Shown here in pieces: positions 44,879 through 54,039 of a stretch of DNA of 64,000 nucleotides. The translations under genes and the position numbers were made by a program. The DNA comes from Streptomyces geranii. GTDB taxonomy: Bacteria; Actinomycetota; Actinomycetes; Streptomycetales; Streptomycetaceae. The number at the start of each line of letters is the position of its first letter. Within the stretch, counting starts at the first letter, position 1. Below the pieces are notes generated by a model. The model had not been told where the DNA came from. It saw only the letters and a list, made by a program, of their open reading frames with translations, and did not search any database. The stretch lies in contig NZ_PJME01000012.1 in the NCBI RefSeq assembly GCF_002954775.1, positions 153,613-217,612 on the forward strand. The letters are read 5' to 3'.

Positions 44879-46888
44879 ATGGCCCAGGACGTGGGCGACC
44901 AGATGGTGGACCCGCAGTCGGCGGGGCACCGGCACAGAGTGCGCGTGTCCATCGGCGCGCTGCTGCTCGGCATGCTGATCTCGGCACTCGACCAGACGAT
45001 CGTCTCCACCGCGCTGCCGACGATCGTCAGCGACCTCGGCGGAATGAGCCATCTGTCCTGGGTCGTCACCGCCTACCTGCTCGCCTCGACCGCGGCGACT
45101 CCACTGTGGGGCAAACTGGGCGACCAGTACGGGCGCAAGAGGCTCTTCCAGGCCGCGATCGTGATCTTCCTGATCGGATCGGCGCTGTGCGGCCTGGCTC
45201 AGGACATGTCCCAGCTGATCGCTTTCCGGGCACTCCAGGGCCTCGGCGGCGGCGGTCTGATGGTCCTGTCGATGGCGATCGTGGGCGACATCGTGCCGCC
45301 CCGGGACCGAGGCCGCTACCAGGGCTTGTTCGGTGCCGTGTTCGGCGCCACCAGCGTCCTCGGCCCGCTCCTCGGCGGACTGTTCGTGGACCAGTTGAGC
45401 TGGCGCTGGGTCTTCTACATCAACCTGCCCGTCGGTGCCGTCGCCCTCCTCGTGATCGCCGCCGCTCTGCGCATCCCGGTCCGGGCCGAGAAGCATCGCA
45501 TCGACTATCTCGGCACGCTCCTGATCGCGGCCGTCGCCACCTGCCTGATTCTGGTGACCTCGCTCGGCGGCCGGACCTGGGGATGGACATCGGCCCCGCT
45601 GACCGGGACCGCCGTCCTGGGTGCCGTACTGCTCGTGTGGTTCCTGTCCGTCGAGCGCGGGGCCGCCGAGCCGGTGCTTCCGCTGAAGCTGTTCCGGATC
45701 CGTACGTTCGCACTCTCCTCGGCGATCAGCTTCGTGATCGGCTTCGCGATGTTCGGTGCGATGACCTACCTGCCGACGTTCCTTCAGGTCGTGCGAGGTG
45801 TGTCACCCACCATGTCGGGTGTGCACATGCTGCCGATGGTGGCTGGGCTGCTGCTGACGTCCACGGTGTCGGGCCAGGCCGTCTCACGTACCGGGCGCTG
45901 GAAGATCTTCCCGGTGCTCGGCACCGCCGTCACCACCGTGGGGCTGCTGCTCCTGCACCGGCTCACGGAGTCCTCAGGCGACCTCGAGATGAGCCTGTAC
46001 TTCTTCGTCTTCGGCTTCGGGCTGGGACTGGTCATGCAGGTGCTCGTCCTGATCGTGCAGAACGCGGTGTCGTACGAGGATCTGGGCGTCGCCACCTCGG
46101 GGGTCACGTTCTTCCGGTCGATCGGTTCCGCGTTCGGCGTCGCCGTCTTCGGCACGGTCTTCACCAGCCGGCTCGACAACAAGCTGAACGACGTCCTCCA
46201 GGGCCCGGCGCAGTCGCAGTCGGCCGCAGCGCTCGAGGCCGATCCTCGCGCCCTGGCCCAGCTCCCGCCCGAGCTGCGCCCCTCCGCATTGCACGCGTAC
46301 GCCACGTCGATCACCGACGTGTTCCTCTACGCGGCCCCGATCGTCGTGCTCGCCTTCGCGCTGACCTGGCTCCTCAAGGAGGACAGGCTGCGCGGCTCGG
46401 TCACCGCGCCCGACATGGCCCAGACCCTCAGCGTCCACACCGTGCACCGTTCCTCACGCGAGGAAGCACAGCGGGCGCTGTCCGTACTGGGGTCAAGGGA
46501 GGGACGGCGCGGCATCTACGAGAAGATCACCGCCACAGCCGGATACGACCTGCTGCCCGCCGCCGGCTGGCTGCTGCTGCGGGCTCTGCATCCGGAAACA
46601 TCACTCTCGCCGACGCGTCTCGCCGAGTACAGCCAGGTTCCGCTGCCAGTGATCCAGGCCGCCCTGCTGCAGATCGAAGAACGTCATCTGGCCATTCGAG
46701 AAGATGCGGAGCTGCTCCTCACCGACTCCGGACGGGAGGCTGCGGCAAGGTTGTCGGCGGCCCGCGACGACGTCTTCGCCGAAGTACTGGGCGACTGGTG
46801 GGGGCCGGACCGATCGACGGACCTGATCGAACTGGTCGAGGAACTGACGTCACAGCTGCCGGGCGCGAAGGTGGGCAGGACGGGCTGA
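44879..46888 (+). CDS. DHA2-family MFS drug exporter with winged-helix-like C-terminal extension
   Basis: The 669-aa protein starts MAQDVGDQMVD with AGGAGG 5 nt upstream. Fourteen hydrophobic segments fill residues ~20-530. DHA2 motifs include LDQTIVSTALPTI, LWGKLGDQYGRKRLF and VLGPLLGGLFVDQLSWRWVF. The last ~120 residues are soluble and contain SPTRLAEYSQVPLPVIQAAL and LLTDSGREAAARL, which look like a winged-helix (MarR-like) module fused to the transporter. Multidrug or antibiotic efflux is predicted. The palindrome upstream suggests MmyB-type control. Confidence 0.9.
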   Translation: MAQDVGDQMVDPQSAGHRHRVRVSIGALLLGMLISALDQTIVSTALPTIVSDLGGMSHLSWVVTAYLLASTAATPLWGKLGDQYGRKRLFQAAIVIFLIGSALCGLAQDMSQLIAFRALQGLGGGGLMVLSMAIVGDIVPPRDRGRYQGLFGAVFGATSVLGPLLGGLFVDQLSWRWVFYINLPVGAVALLVIAAALRIPVRAEKHRIDYLGTLLIAAVATCLILVTSLGGRTWGWTSAPLTGTAVLGAVLLVWFLSVERGAAEPVLPLKLFRIRTFALSSAISFVIGFAMFGAMTYLPTFLQVVRGVSPTMSGVHMLPMVAGLLLTSTVSGQAVSRTGRWKIFPVLGTAVTTVGLLLLHRLTESSGDLEMSLYFFVFGFGLGLVMQVLVLIVQNAVSYEDLGVATSGVTFFRSIGSAFGVAVFGTVFTSRLDNKLNDVLQGPAQSQSAAALEADPRALAQLPPELRPSALHAYATSITDVFLYAAPIVVLAFALTWLLKEDRLRGSVTAPDMAQTLSVHTVHRSSREEAQRALSVLGSREGRRGIYEKITATAGYDLLPAAGWLLLRALHPETSLSPTRLAEYSQVPLPVIQAALLQIEERHLAIREDAELLLTDSGREAAARLSAARDDVFAEVLGDWWGPDRSTDLIELVEELTSQLPGAKVGRTG

Positions 46889-47113
46889 TCTGTGCGGGTC
46901 TGCCGGGCAGGCGATTCTGCCGTCGAGGTCGGCCAGGAAACGCACTCACGGCGATCGCCGTCCGGCCCGTGTGACGGGGACGGGTACGTCGGCCGATGGA
47001 CGGCGACTCGGCCCGACCCGCTCCCACCGCGCGCAACGAAGCGCGCTGCCACCGTCGGTAGATGACCGTGGTGTTCCCGGACGACTTCGAGCCGTTGAAA
47101 GGCGACGGCGAAA

Positions 47114-47232
47114 ATGATCACCCAGGCATCGGCCGTGGGTATTCTGCCGACCCCCTCACCACGTTCGTGGGCAGGCGCCACGACACGCCGAGGTCCGCCG
47201 CTGGCTCGGGACGGCCCGCCACCTCAGCTTGT
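47114..47232 (+). pseudogene. NB-ARC/LuxR regulator, 5' fragment
   Basis: The sequence begins ATGATCACCCAGGCATCG and after a frame change reads PLTTFVGRRHD, then RWLGTARHLSL, matching residues ~14-40 of the intact regulator at 12.8 kb. It stops exactly before the Walker A strand. The continuation LTLTGAGGMGKTR is found 2.5 kb downstream. Confidence 0.75.
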
Positions 47233-47358
47233 CATTTATGGTCCGGGGTTGAACGCGGTTCGAACTTGATCGGCATTTTCGCAGTTCAGCGGAAGTGAAG
47301 GTGGCCTTCGCCTGATCCTGTGCTCCGTCACAGAGGCAGGAACAGCGCGAAGGCCGTG

Positions 47359-48435
47359 GTCGTGAGTTTGGTGCATCAGGGCGTCCTGCGGGATGCGTTC
47401 GCGGAAGTGCCACGCTTCCGGTCGGAGTTGTACGCCTGTATGACCGCGCGGGGCGACGCACTGTTGTGCACGGACGGGCCGGTTCGGACGCTGGCTGACC
47501 GTACTCGGTCGTGGCCGTGCTGGAGACCGGCCGCCCGTCATGGACGGCTGTGCTGGACGCTGTCCGCCTGGAGCCGTGCGCCGACGTCGGCGCGGTGACC
47601 GCGATGCAGATCCGCGAGGTCGTCGAGCGGCTTGTCACCGCCTGTCAGTGGCAGCCGGGTGACCCGCATCGCCCATCTGCTGGCGGGGCTGCCCGTCGAG
47701 AACCTCGACCGGCTCCGCTCCGACCGCGTGATGCGACGACCCTCACCCTCGAGCGAAGAGTTCTTCCTGGCCAACCCCAAGGGCGGGCGGCTGCCCAAGC
47801 ACGGAGGCGAGTTTGTTTTTGGGCGACCCCAGCATCTGGGGCACCGAGCAGGCCGTGACGATCACGGACACCCGGCTCCCTGGGAAGGCAACCGCTCAGG
47901 CGGGGGACCGGCTGCACCCACTGCTCACCCGGCGAGCGGCCTGGCTCGACCACGACGGACCGCTGCCCATCATCAAGGGCACCGTCGTCCGCCTGCTCGT
48001 GGAGAAGCTCCCCAGCGGTGAGGTGAACAAGCCGGTCTGGCTGTGGTGGTCAGGCACCGGCACCACCGAGGCGGATGTCGACCGCTGTTGGCAGTCCTTC
48101 CTCCGCCGCTTCGATATCAAGCACACGTTTCGCCTGTTCAAGCAGACCCTCGGCTGGACCCGGCCCCGGCCCCGGCTTCGAAGCTCGGAAGCGGCCGACC
48201 GGTGGACCTGGCTGGTGATCGCCGCCTATGCCCAGCTCCGGCTGGCCCGCCCACTGGCCACCGACCTCCGCAGGCCGTGGGAGAAGCCAGTCGAGCCGAA
48301 CAGACTCACACCAGCCCGAGTCCGCAGAGGGTTCAGAAACCTGCACGCGAGGACCGGTTCCCCAGCCGGTGCACCGAAACCATCCCGCCCCGGACCGGGT
48401 CGGCCACCCGGTTCGAAGAACCGCCACCCGGCGGT
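47359..48435 (+). pseudogene. Transposase remnant (family common in Streptomyces), multiple frameshifts
   Basis: Reading in order across three frames gives VSLVHQGVLRDAFAEVPRFR, ELYACMTARGDAL, then VLETGRPSWTAVLDAVRLEP and ADVGAVTAMQIREVVERLV, then IAHLLAGLPVENLDRLRSD, GGEFVFGDPSIWGTEQAVT and FKQTLGWTRPRPR, ending GRPPGSKNRHPA. I recognise this as a transposase widespread in Streptomyces. Several small deletions and frame changes are present, so it is inactive. It is part of the DNA that interrupts the NB-ARC regulator. Confidence 0.75.
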
Positions 48436-48559
48436 CCGCACCATCGACCGGTCGGTGGAGTCCCTGGACCTGGTCACCGCCTGCCACGCGTTCGTCGCGG
48501 CCTCCAGCCGGGTCGTTCCGGGCCCGCGCGACCGCCAGCTCGGCAACGACGAACGCACG

Positions 48560-49100
48560 ATCGTGCACGGGAACGTCGCCCGCGTGAGGGCGACACTGGA
48601 CTGGATCGAGACAGCCGTCGACACCGGCTGCAAGTGGCGGGCCCTGGCCCCAGGACTTCCCGCCCTGGCGGACCTGTTACGGATTCATGGCCCGCTGGGC
48701 AGCCCGCGTCGTTGTCGGCCAGATCCGTGGCCGGCTCCGCAAGCCCATCCGCCGTGAAATGGGACGGGCGCCCGGCGCGGTCGCCACCGTCATCGACTCC
48801 CAGTCCGTGAAGGCCGCGGAGACCGTCGGCCGCGACTCACGCGGCTACGACGGCGCGAAGAAGACCAACGGCCGCAAGCGGCACCTGGTCGTGGACACCA
48901 AAGGGCTGTCGCTGTTCGTCCTGGTCACCCCAGCCGACATGACCGACCGCGAGGCGGCGAAAAAGGCGCTGTTCCGGCTGCGGCTGATACACCCGGAGAT
49001 CACGATCGTCTGGGCGGACTCCGGCTATGCCAAACAGCTGGTGACCTGGGCGAAGAAGCACCTGAACCTGACGCTCAGACCGTCAGCCGACGAGGCGCAT
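48560..49100 (+). pseudogene. IS5-family transposase remnant
   Basis: The sequence WIETAVDTGCKWRALAPGLP leads, after a one-base deletion near 48680, into MARWAARVVVGQIRGRL and IDSQSVKAAETVGRDSRGYD, then KRHLVVDTKGLSLFVLVTPA and IVWADSGYAKQLV. This is the DDE region of IS5-type transposases. It loses homology after LNLTL, so the last acidic segment is missing. It is truncated at both ends and frameshifted. Confidence 0.8.
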
Positions 49101-49233
49101 CACCCGCAGACAGTTCCGCCGCACCAGCCAGTCGGCATCCCGCGAGAACGACGGAGACTGACGGTCGCCCGGACCACCGCCAACCCGTTCCAGCCTCATC
49201 GCGATTCGTCCTCGCACTCTCCCAGAGGCCTGC

Positions 49234-49617
49234 TCAGGAGCCGTCCCATATCCCCAGACGCTTGAGCCTGCGTTGCCGGAGCCGCTCTGACGCTGCCGTG
49301 AGGCCGAAGATCAGCCCCAGGATCAGCCCGAAGAGCACACCGACCAGGAGGTTCTCGGTTTCCTCCTCAGCAGATGACAGCAACAAGAAGAAGAGAGTGA
49401 AGGAGAGACTGACAGGGGCTGCCACATACAGCCCGGCCTTGACCGGATGTCGGGCTACCCACTTCTGAAACCGAGTCGGACGCTGCTGCCCACCCAGGGC
49501 CCGATCCACAGCCCAGAACGCATCACCCACTGTCCGCCACCAGTTCGCCACGGCAGAAGGATAGGGCAGCTGATCGGCTGCCCCTTGGCCAAGGCCTGTG
49601 GTCGAGTCGCGGCTCAT
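49234..49617 (-). CDS. Small two-helix membrane protein of unknown function
   Basis: The 127-aa product has a soluble N-terminal ~55 residues and two hydrophobic segments: GLYVAAPVSLSFTLFFLLL and NLLVGVLFGLILGLIFGL, separated by an acidic SSAEEETE turn. A basic tail (RLRQRRLKRLG) follows. Codon use looks genuine. The start at 49617 has no clear SD. It lies within the DNA that separates the halves of the NB-ARC regulator, so it may be cargo of an inserted element or a leftover of older sequence. Confidence 0.6.
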   Translation of the reverse strand: MSRDSTTGLGQGAADQLPYPSAVANWWRTVGDAFWAVDRALGGQQRPTRFQKWVARHPVKAGLYVAAPVSLSFTLFFLLLSSAEEETENLLVGVLFGLILGLIFGLTAASERLRQRRLKRLGIWDGS

Positions 49618-49742
49618 CGGTCAATCTGCCCAGACACTGACGTCATATCTCGTGAACATCCACGAGCACCAAGATCGCTGCATGCTGTCCGCACTGGCAG
49701 ACAACGCTGCTACGTGAAGTGAACGAAGCCAACCGGGTTGAA

Positions 49743-50345
49743 AACAGGCACTCACACTGACCGGAGCGGGTGGGATGGGCAAGACGCGGCTCGCACTGCA
49801 GCCGGCCACGGACGCGGCGGAGCTCTTCCCCGACGACCGTGGCCGGTGGATCTGACCCCGGTACGGGGGCCGCGACCGCTCTGGGCCTGCCCGACCTGGG
49901 CACGCGCCCCGTCCTGGAAGAACTCGCGGGATATCTGGCCGGACGGCGGGTGCTCATGGTGCTGGACAACAGCGAACTCCTCGCCGGTGCCTGCACCGAC
50001 CTGGTGACGGTGCTGCTCTCCCTGGCGCCCGGGCTGCGCGTTCTGGCGACCAGCCGCCACACCCTGGGTATCACGGGCGAGCATGTCCTCACCGTGCCCT
50101 CCCTGACCGAGCAGGACACGGCCGAGCTGTTCCTGGACCGGGCCACCGCCCTCCGATCCGACTTCGAAGTCGGCGAACACCGGGCCGCGGTTACCCGGCT
50201 GTGCGCGGACCTGGACAGGCTGCCGCTGGCGATCGAACCGGCCGCGTCCCGGCTACGCACCCTCACCGTCGAGCAGGTCGTTGACCGGCTGGAGAACCGC
50301 TTCGCACTGCTCACCACCAACGGTGCGGCACCTCGACGTTCGTGG
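49743..50345 (+). pseudogene. NB-ARC/LuxR regulator, internal fragment
   Basis: The fragment starts at LTLTGAGGMGKTRLALQ, the Walker A. After a frame change it reads ALGLPDLGTRPVLEELAGYL, RVLMVLDNSELLAG, LATSRHTLGITGEHVLTVP and RLPLAIEPAASRLRTLTVEQ, ending RFALLT. These match the intact paralogue at 12.8 kb. The TPR and LuxR parts are absent. It ends ~40 bp before a MarR gene and runs in frame into it, which is accidental. Confidence 0.8.
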
Positions 50346-50384
50346 GGATCAGGGGGAGTCACCCGGTTGTCGTATTCTCGCGGC

Positions 50385-50840
50385 GTGGAACAAGAGGACG
50401 AGCAGCCGATCTCCGCCGATGCACTTGACCGGGTGACCTGGGCTCTGCGGCGGGCGGAGTGGGGAATCCAGGCCCGAAAGGATCAGCGGCTTCGGCCACT
50501 GGGGGTCGCGGCTGCGCAGTACAGCATGCTGATTTCCGTCCATACCGATCCCGGCCTGACCGGAGCGGAGTTGGCCCGCTTTCTGAACATCACTCCTCAG
50601 GCGGTGGCCTCACAGGTGGCCCGGCTGGAGGAGCGGGGACAGCTGGAACGCCGCCCGCACCCGCGTCACCGGCATGTGCAGGAGCTGCATCTCACCGACG
50701 CGGGCCGTGAGACCCTGCGTGCTGCCGATGCCGTGATCGTGGAGATCGAACGGCAGATCACGGTGAGGCTCGGGTCCCGGAAGGCAGCGCAACTCAGGGT
50801 GCTCCTCGACGAGGTGGCCGACGCCGTCAGGGAACCCTGA
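50385..50840 (+). CDS. MarR-family transcriptional regulator
   Basis: The 151-aa protein has the winged HTH AELARFLNITPQAVASQVARLEERGQLERRP (residues ~62-93) and the shared leader DRVTWALRRAEWGIQARKDQ. Two close paralogues lie at 61.5 and 62.0 kb. The GTG start has no SD; TATTCT lies 6 nt upstream, so a leaderless transcript is likely. It is convergent with the XdhC-like gene, the stops being 4 bp apart. It probably controls redox or detoxification genes nearby. Confidence 0.9.
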   Translation: MEQEDEQPISADALDRVTWALRRAEWGIQARKDQRLRPLGVAAAQYSMLISVHTDPGLTGAELARFLNITPQAVASQVARLEERGQLERRPHPRHRHVQELHLTDAGRETLRAADAVIVEIERQITVRLGSRKAAQLRVLLDEVADAVREP

Positions 50841-50843
50841 CCC

Positions 50844-51500
50844 TCACACCCCGGCCATTCGCGGATCGACGGTCGAGAGGGCCCCGGGCGGTACGAGGAC
50901 GTGGACGAGAACCGAGAGGTTCCGCGTACGGACGCAGACTCCCGATCCCCCTGCGCCGCTGGCCTCGATCCTGGCTGTGCTGCCTGCCTTCAGGACTTCA
51001 CGCGCGTGCGCCACGATCGCCCTGTCGTCGTCGGCTGTCCCCAGCGTGCCGACATGGGCACCCTCGTCAGGGATGTGAAGGATGCGTCCGACGAGTTCAC
51101 CAGGGCCGTCCACGATCTGCGCCAACGCCAGGGAACGCCCTTCGGCATGGGAGGCGAGGGCAGAGGCCAGGGGTGCCTGGGTGTGGGGCGCCACGTACTG
51201 AACCAGGATGTCGATCTCCCCGCCGCAGATCAGCCCCTGCGGGGAGGGGTGCGGGTCGGAGCAGCCGAAGGCGACCCGTGCGGGGGCGGCGCGATCCGCC
51301 AGCACCTGACCGCACAGACTGTGCACCGCACTCCCGACGCATGCGCCGAAGACATTCCCTTCGGCACTGCCGTCGCCACTCACGGCCACCGCGGTGCCGG
51401 GCCGCAGGCGTGCGCTGCCGCGGTCCTCGACGACGGTGGCAAGGGCGAACGGCCGGCCTTTCCGGCACCAGTCGTACAGGGTGTCCGCGATGTTGAGCAT
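50844..51500 (-). CDS. XdhC/CoxI-family protein, short form
   Basis: The 218-aa protein matches the XdhC/CoxI N-terminal domain (WCRKGRPFALATVVEDRGSA, GACVGSAVHSLCGQVL, GLICGGEIDILVQ). XdhC proteins bind and sulfurate molybdenum cofactor for xanthine-dehydrogenase-type enzymes. The C-terminal Rossmann domain of full-length XdhC (~350 aa) is absent, as in short CoxI-type versions. No molybdenum hydroxylase is nearby, so it may act in trans. GGAG lies 8 nt before the ATG. Confidence 0.85.
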   Translation of the reverse strand: MLNIADTLYDWCRKGRPFALATVVEDRGSARLRPGTAVAVSGDGSAEGNVFGACVGSAVHSLCGQVLADRAAPARVAFGCSDPHPSPQGLICGGEIDILVQYVAPHTQAPLASALASHAEGRSLALAQIVDGPGELVGRILHIPDEGAHVGTLGTADDDRAIVAHAREVLKAGSTARIEASGAGGSGVCVRTRNLSVLVHVLVPPGALSTVDPRMAGV

Positions 51501-51644
51501 GGCATGATCTCCGGGAGGTGGGGGGGCAGGCCCGTACGGCCTCTTGATCGCGTCGACTCAGGTGCAGCCGACGGAAGTGAACGCGCAAGCACCCACCCCG
51601 GCAACGGAGTTCACCGACAGGCGCTTCGTCGGCCGGGATTCGCT

Positions 51645-52058
51645 TCAGCCGGTGGCGGACGTCGGGAACGTGGGCAGATCGAGCCCCCAGGACGTCACGA
51701 AGTCCGGGATCACCTCGATCCAGTTCGGGCCGAATCCCGGCCACAACGTCTCACCGCCTTCGGCGTGCAAGACGGCGAGACCCTTGATGAGGATCCCGCG
51801 CGGCTGCCATGCCTCCTCGTCCGGGACGTCGTCGACCACGTACGCCGCCTGCGGGTTGCCCCGCAGATGACGTGTGTACAGCCGCTCCTTCTCCCGTCCT
51901 TCAACCAGCCGTCCGCCGAGGCGGATCACCTCACGCTCTGGATCGAAGCGGTATCGGACGGGGACCACATGCGGCTTACCGGACGTGCCCGTCGTGGCGA
52001 GTCGCCCCAGCCGGTGTTGCCCCAGGTAGGCGGCTTCCCGCTCGCTGAAACTGACCAT
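51645..52058 (-). CDS. PPOX-class F420-type oxidoreductase
   Basis: The 137-aa protein has the split-barrel pattern of the pyridoxamine-phosphate-oxidase-like F420 family: FSEREAAYLGQHRLGRLATT, KPHVVPVRYRFDPEREVIRL, then PRGILIKGLAVLH and IEVIPDFVTSWGLD. Such proteins reduce or bind substrates with F420 or flavin. GGAGG precedes the chosen ATG (MVSFSERE) by 6 nt; an upstream ATG 30 nt earlier is less well placed. It lies ~140 bp after the SDR on the same strand. Confidence 0.88.
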   Translation of the reverse strand: MVSFSEREAAYLGQHRLGRLATTGTSGKPHVVPVRYRFDPEREVIRLGGRLVEGREKERLYTRHLRGNPQAAYVVDDVPDEEAWQPRGILIKGLAVLHAEGGETLWPGFGPNWIEVIPDFVTSWGLDLPTFPTSATG

Positions 52059-52199
52059 GTCACCCTCCATTCGATCGACTGGTGCCACCGTGTGACGAAC
52101 CCCGGCCGCCCGGGGCCGACTTCCGCCCGGACCTGACAGGCTCCTCGCCGGACACCTTGGCCGGCCACCGGACGGGCGGCCGTGGTGTCCGGCGTCCGC

Positions 52200-52994
52200 T
52201 CACCGGGACAGCGGCTGACGGTAGCGGGCGGCAAGCTCCGCACGGCGACCGCCGACCAGCACCGCGCTTTCCGCGGCCAGCAACGCGTCGAACGCCGCAG
52301 ACTGCTCCTCAAGGCCCGGCACACAGATCGTCTCGCCCAGCCGAAGCCCGACGAGGCTGGCCTGCGCTACGTCCTCGGCCGACATCGCGATGGGATGGGC
52401 GGGCCCGGAGCCCTGGTCGAACTCGGTGTCCACAGGGCCCGGCAGGACAACTTGGGTACGGACCTTCGTGGCCGCCAGTTCATGGCCGAGCGTGCGGGTG
52501 AAGGCCACGGTGGCGGCCTTGGCCGCGGCATACAGGGTCCGGCGCGGCAGCCGCGGGTCGGCCTGTCCTGCGCTCAGAGCCAGCATCGAGGCAACGGTGA
52601 CGATGGTGCCGTCGTCCGCGGCGAGCATCCCCGGAAGCGCGGCCCGGATGAGCTGGACATGCGCTTCGGCGTTGAGGGTCAGCAGAGTGTCGATCTGACT
52701 CTGGGTCACGTCGATGAGCGGCGCGTATCCGCCCGCTCCCGCGTTGCTGATCAGCAGGCGGACGTCACCGGCCCCCAATCGGTCGGTCACCGTGGCGATC
52801 CCGTCCCGGTCCGCGAGATCGGCGGGAAGGATCTCCACCGCGGCACCGGCCTTGCGGAGTTCCTCCGCCAGCTCCTGCAGCCGGTCGGCACGCCGGGCCA
52901 CCAGGACGAAGTCCGCGTCGGGGGCGAGCAGTCGGGCGTATGCGGCGCCGATACCGGAGGAGGCGCCGGTGATGAGAGCAAGGGTCCTAGTCAT
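52200..52994 (-). CDS. SDR-family oxidoreductase
   Basis: The 264-aa classical SDR has TGASSGIGAAYARLL (9-23), SNAGAGGYAPL, VASMLALSAG and YAAAKAATVAF with the catalytic Tyr and Lys. PGPVDTEFDQ follows in the substrate loop. The ATG lacks an SD and has TAGTGT 6 nt upstream, so translation is probably leaderless. Its promoter shares an ATCA-N2-TGTTTGATTCT-type motif with a MarR gene at 62.0 kb, hinting at control by one of the MarR paralogues. Confidence 0.9.
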   Translation of the reverse strand: MTRTLALITGASSGIGAAYARLLAPDADFVLVARRADRLQELAEELRKAGAAVEILPADLADRDGIATVTDRLGAGDVRLLISNAGAGGYAPLIDVTQSQIDTLLTLNAEAHVQLIRAALPGMLAADDGTIVTVASMLALSAGQADPRLPRRTLYAAAKAATVAFTRTLGHELAATKVRTQVVLPGPVDTEFDQGSGPAHPIAMSAEDVAQASLVGLRLGETICVPGLEEQSAAFDALLAAESAVLVGGRRAELAARYRQPLSR

Positions 52995-53000
52995 GGCCTC

Positions 53001-53040
53001 ACACTACTCAAGATAGTTGGTTAGAATCAAACACTTGATG
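53001..53040 (-). promoter_or_regulatory. SDR promoter with MarR-type shared motif
   Basis: On the minus strand the region reads CATCAAGTGTTTGATTCTAA then CCAACTATCTTGAGTAGTGT. TTGATT, an 18-bp spacer and TAGTGT form the probable promoter, 6 nt from the start codon. The first half matches CATCAGATGTTTGATTCTTA upstream of the MarR gene at 62050. TCAAG and CTTGA flank the core as an inverted pair. Confidence 0.55.
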
Positions 53041-53054
53041 GCAATGAATCTGCC

Positions 53055-53879
53055 TTATTCTTCTCCGGCGGTGGAAAACTCCGACGGGACACGGCGCCTC
53101 CCGAGGAAGTCCGTGGCGAGCCGCAGCCACTCGTCCGCCCGCTCCAGCATCGGCAGATGACCAGTGGCCATCTCCGCGAGCTCGGCGCCGGGGATGGCCT
53201 CGGCGAGCTGACGGTGCAGGGCGACGGAGGTGAGCCGGTCGTCAGTGGTCGAGATGACGAGGGTGGGAACCTCGATGGCGGCGAGGTCACCCCGGACATC
53301 CAGCCGGCCTACGAGCTCGACCTGCTCGGGGCTGCCCTGGGCAGCCGCGGCTGCGGTGTAGCCGAGGGTCTGCCCCAGCTGCCCGGTCGGCATCGACTCG
53401 AGCCCCTGGGTGCCGAGAGCGACCATGAGCAGGAACTCCGCGAGCAGTTCACCGTCCCCGGATGCGGCGAGCTTGCCCCACACCGACGACGCCAGAGCGA
53501 GCCGGTTGTCCCGGTACGCGAAAGCGGCGGTCAGCACGAGCGCGGTCACCCGCCCGGGATAGCGGGCGGCGGTCCGGATGGCGACCGCGCCGCCGAGGGA
53601 GAAGCCGGACACGGCGAACCGGTCGAGACCCTCCTCGTCGGCGGCGGCGACAAGCTGGTCGGCGAGATCGTCCAGCGACAGCGGACCGGTCGAACGCGGG
53701 GTCTCACCGCTGCCCGGATAGTCGACACCGACGACGGTGTGGCCGGCGGCGAGTCCCTCCAGGACGGGCCCGTAGGTGCCCGCCAGGCTGCTGCCGGCCC
53801 CGTGCGCGAGGAGCAGGCCAGGGCCCGAGCCGAGGCGAGTGCGCGCGAACAGGGGTTCGGACAGGGTGCGAGGTGACAT
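53055..53879 (-). CDS. Alpha/beta-fold hydrolase
   Basis: The 274-aa protein has LLLAHGAGSS (oxyanion region), the nucleophile Ser in AVSGFSLGGAVAI, a candidate Asp in VISTTDDRLTS and His in EMATGHLPMLE. This is a typical alpha/beta hydrolase of ester or enol-lactone type. I chose the ATG at 53879, with AGAGGG 6 nt before it, rather than the ATG two codons upstream. It is divergent from a TetR gene, and three operator copies lie between them, so it is the likely regulated target. Confidence 0.88.
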   Translation of the reverse strand: MSPRTLSEPLFARTRLGSGPGLLLAHGAGSSLAGTYGPVLEGLAAGHTVVGVDYPGSGETPRSTGPLSLDDLADQLVAAADEEGLDRFAVSGFSLGGAVAIRTAARYPGRVTALVLTAAFAYRDNRLALASSVWGKLAASGDGELLAEFLLMVALGTQGLESMPTGQLGQTLGYTAAAAAQGSPEQVELVGRLDVRGDLAAIEVPTLVISTTDDRLTSVALHRQLAEAIPGAELAEMATGHLPMLERADEWLRLATDFLGRRRVPSEFSTAGEE

Positions 53880-53933
53880 GGTCATCCCTCTTTCGGATAC
53901 GCGGCGATCAAGGAGAGCGGCCAGGACGACTAA

Positions 53934-54020
53934 ATCATCCACGCCGTGTGATTACCTTCCCTGTCTATCACACACCACGGATGATTCATCGCATGATCTG
54001 GATCACACGATGCGTATGAT
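53934..54020. promoter_or_regulatory. Three TetR operator copies
   Basis: The 19-bp element ATCATCC-N5-CGTGTGAT type occurs at 53934-53952, inverted at 53967-53985 and inverted at 54002-54020 (ATCACACGATGCGTATGAT). Each copy is a dyad with ATCA/TGAT ends. They fill the gap between the divergent hydrolase and TetR genes. The third copy ends 19 bp before the TetR start, as expected for autorepression. Confidence 0.75.
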
Positions 54021-54039
54021 TTGCCGGTAGGGTGGCGGC

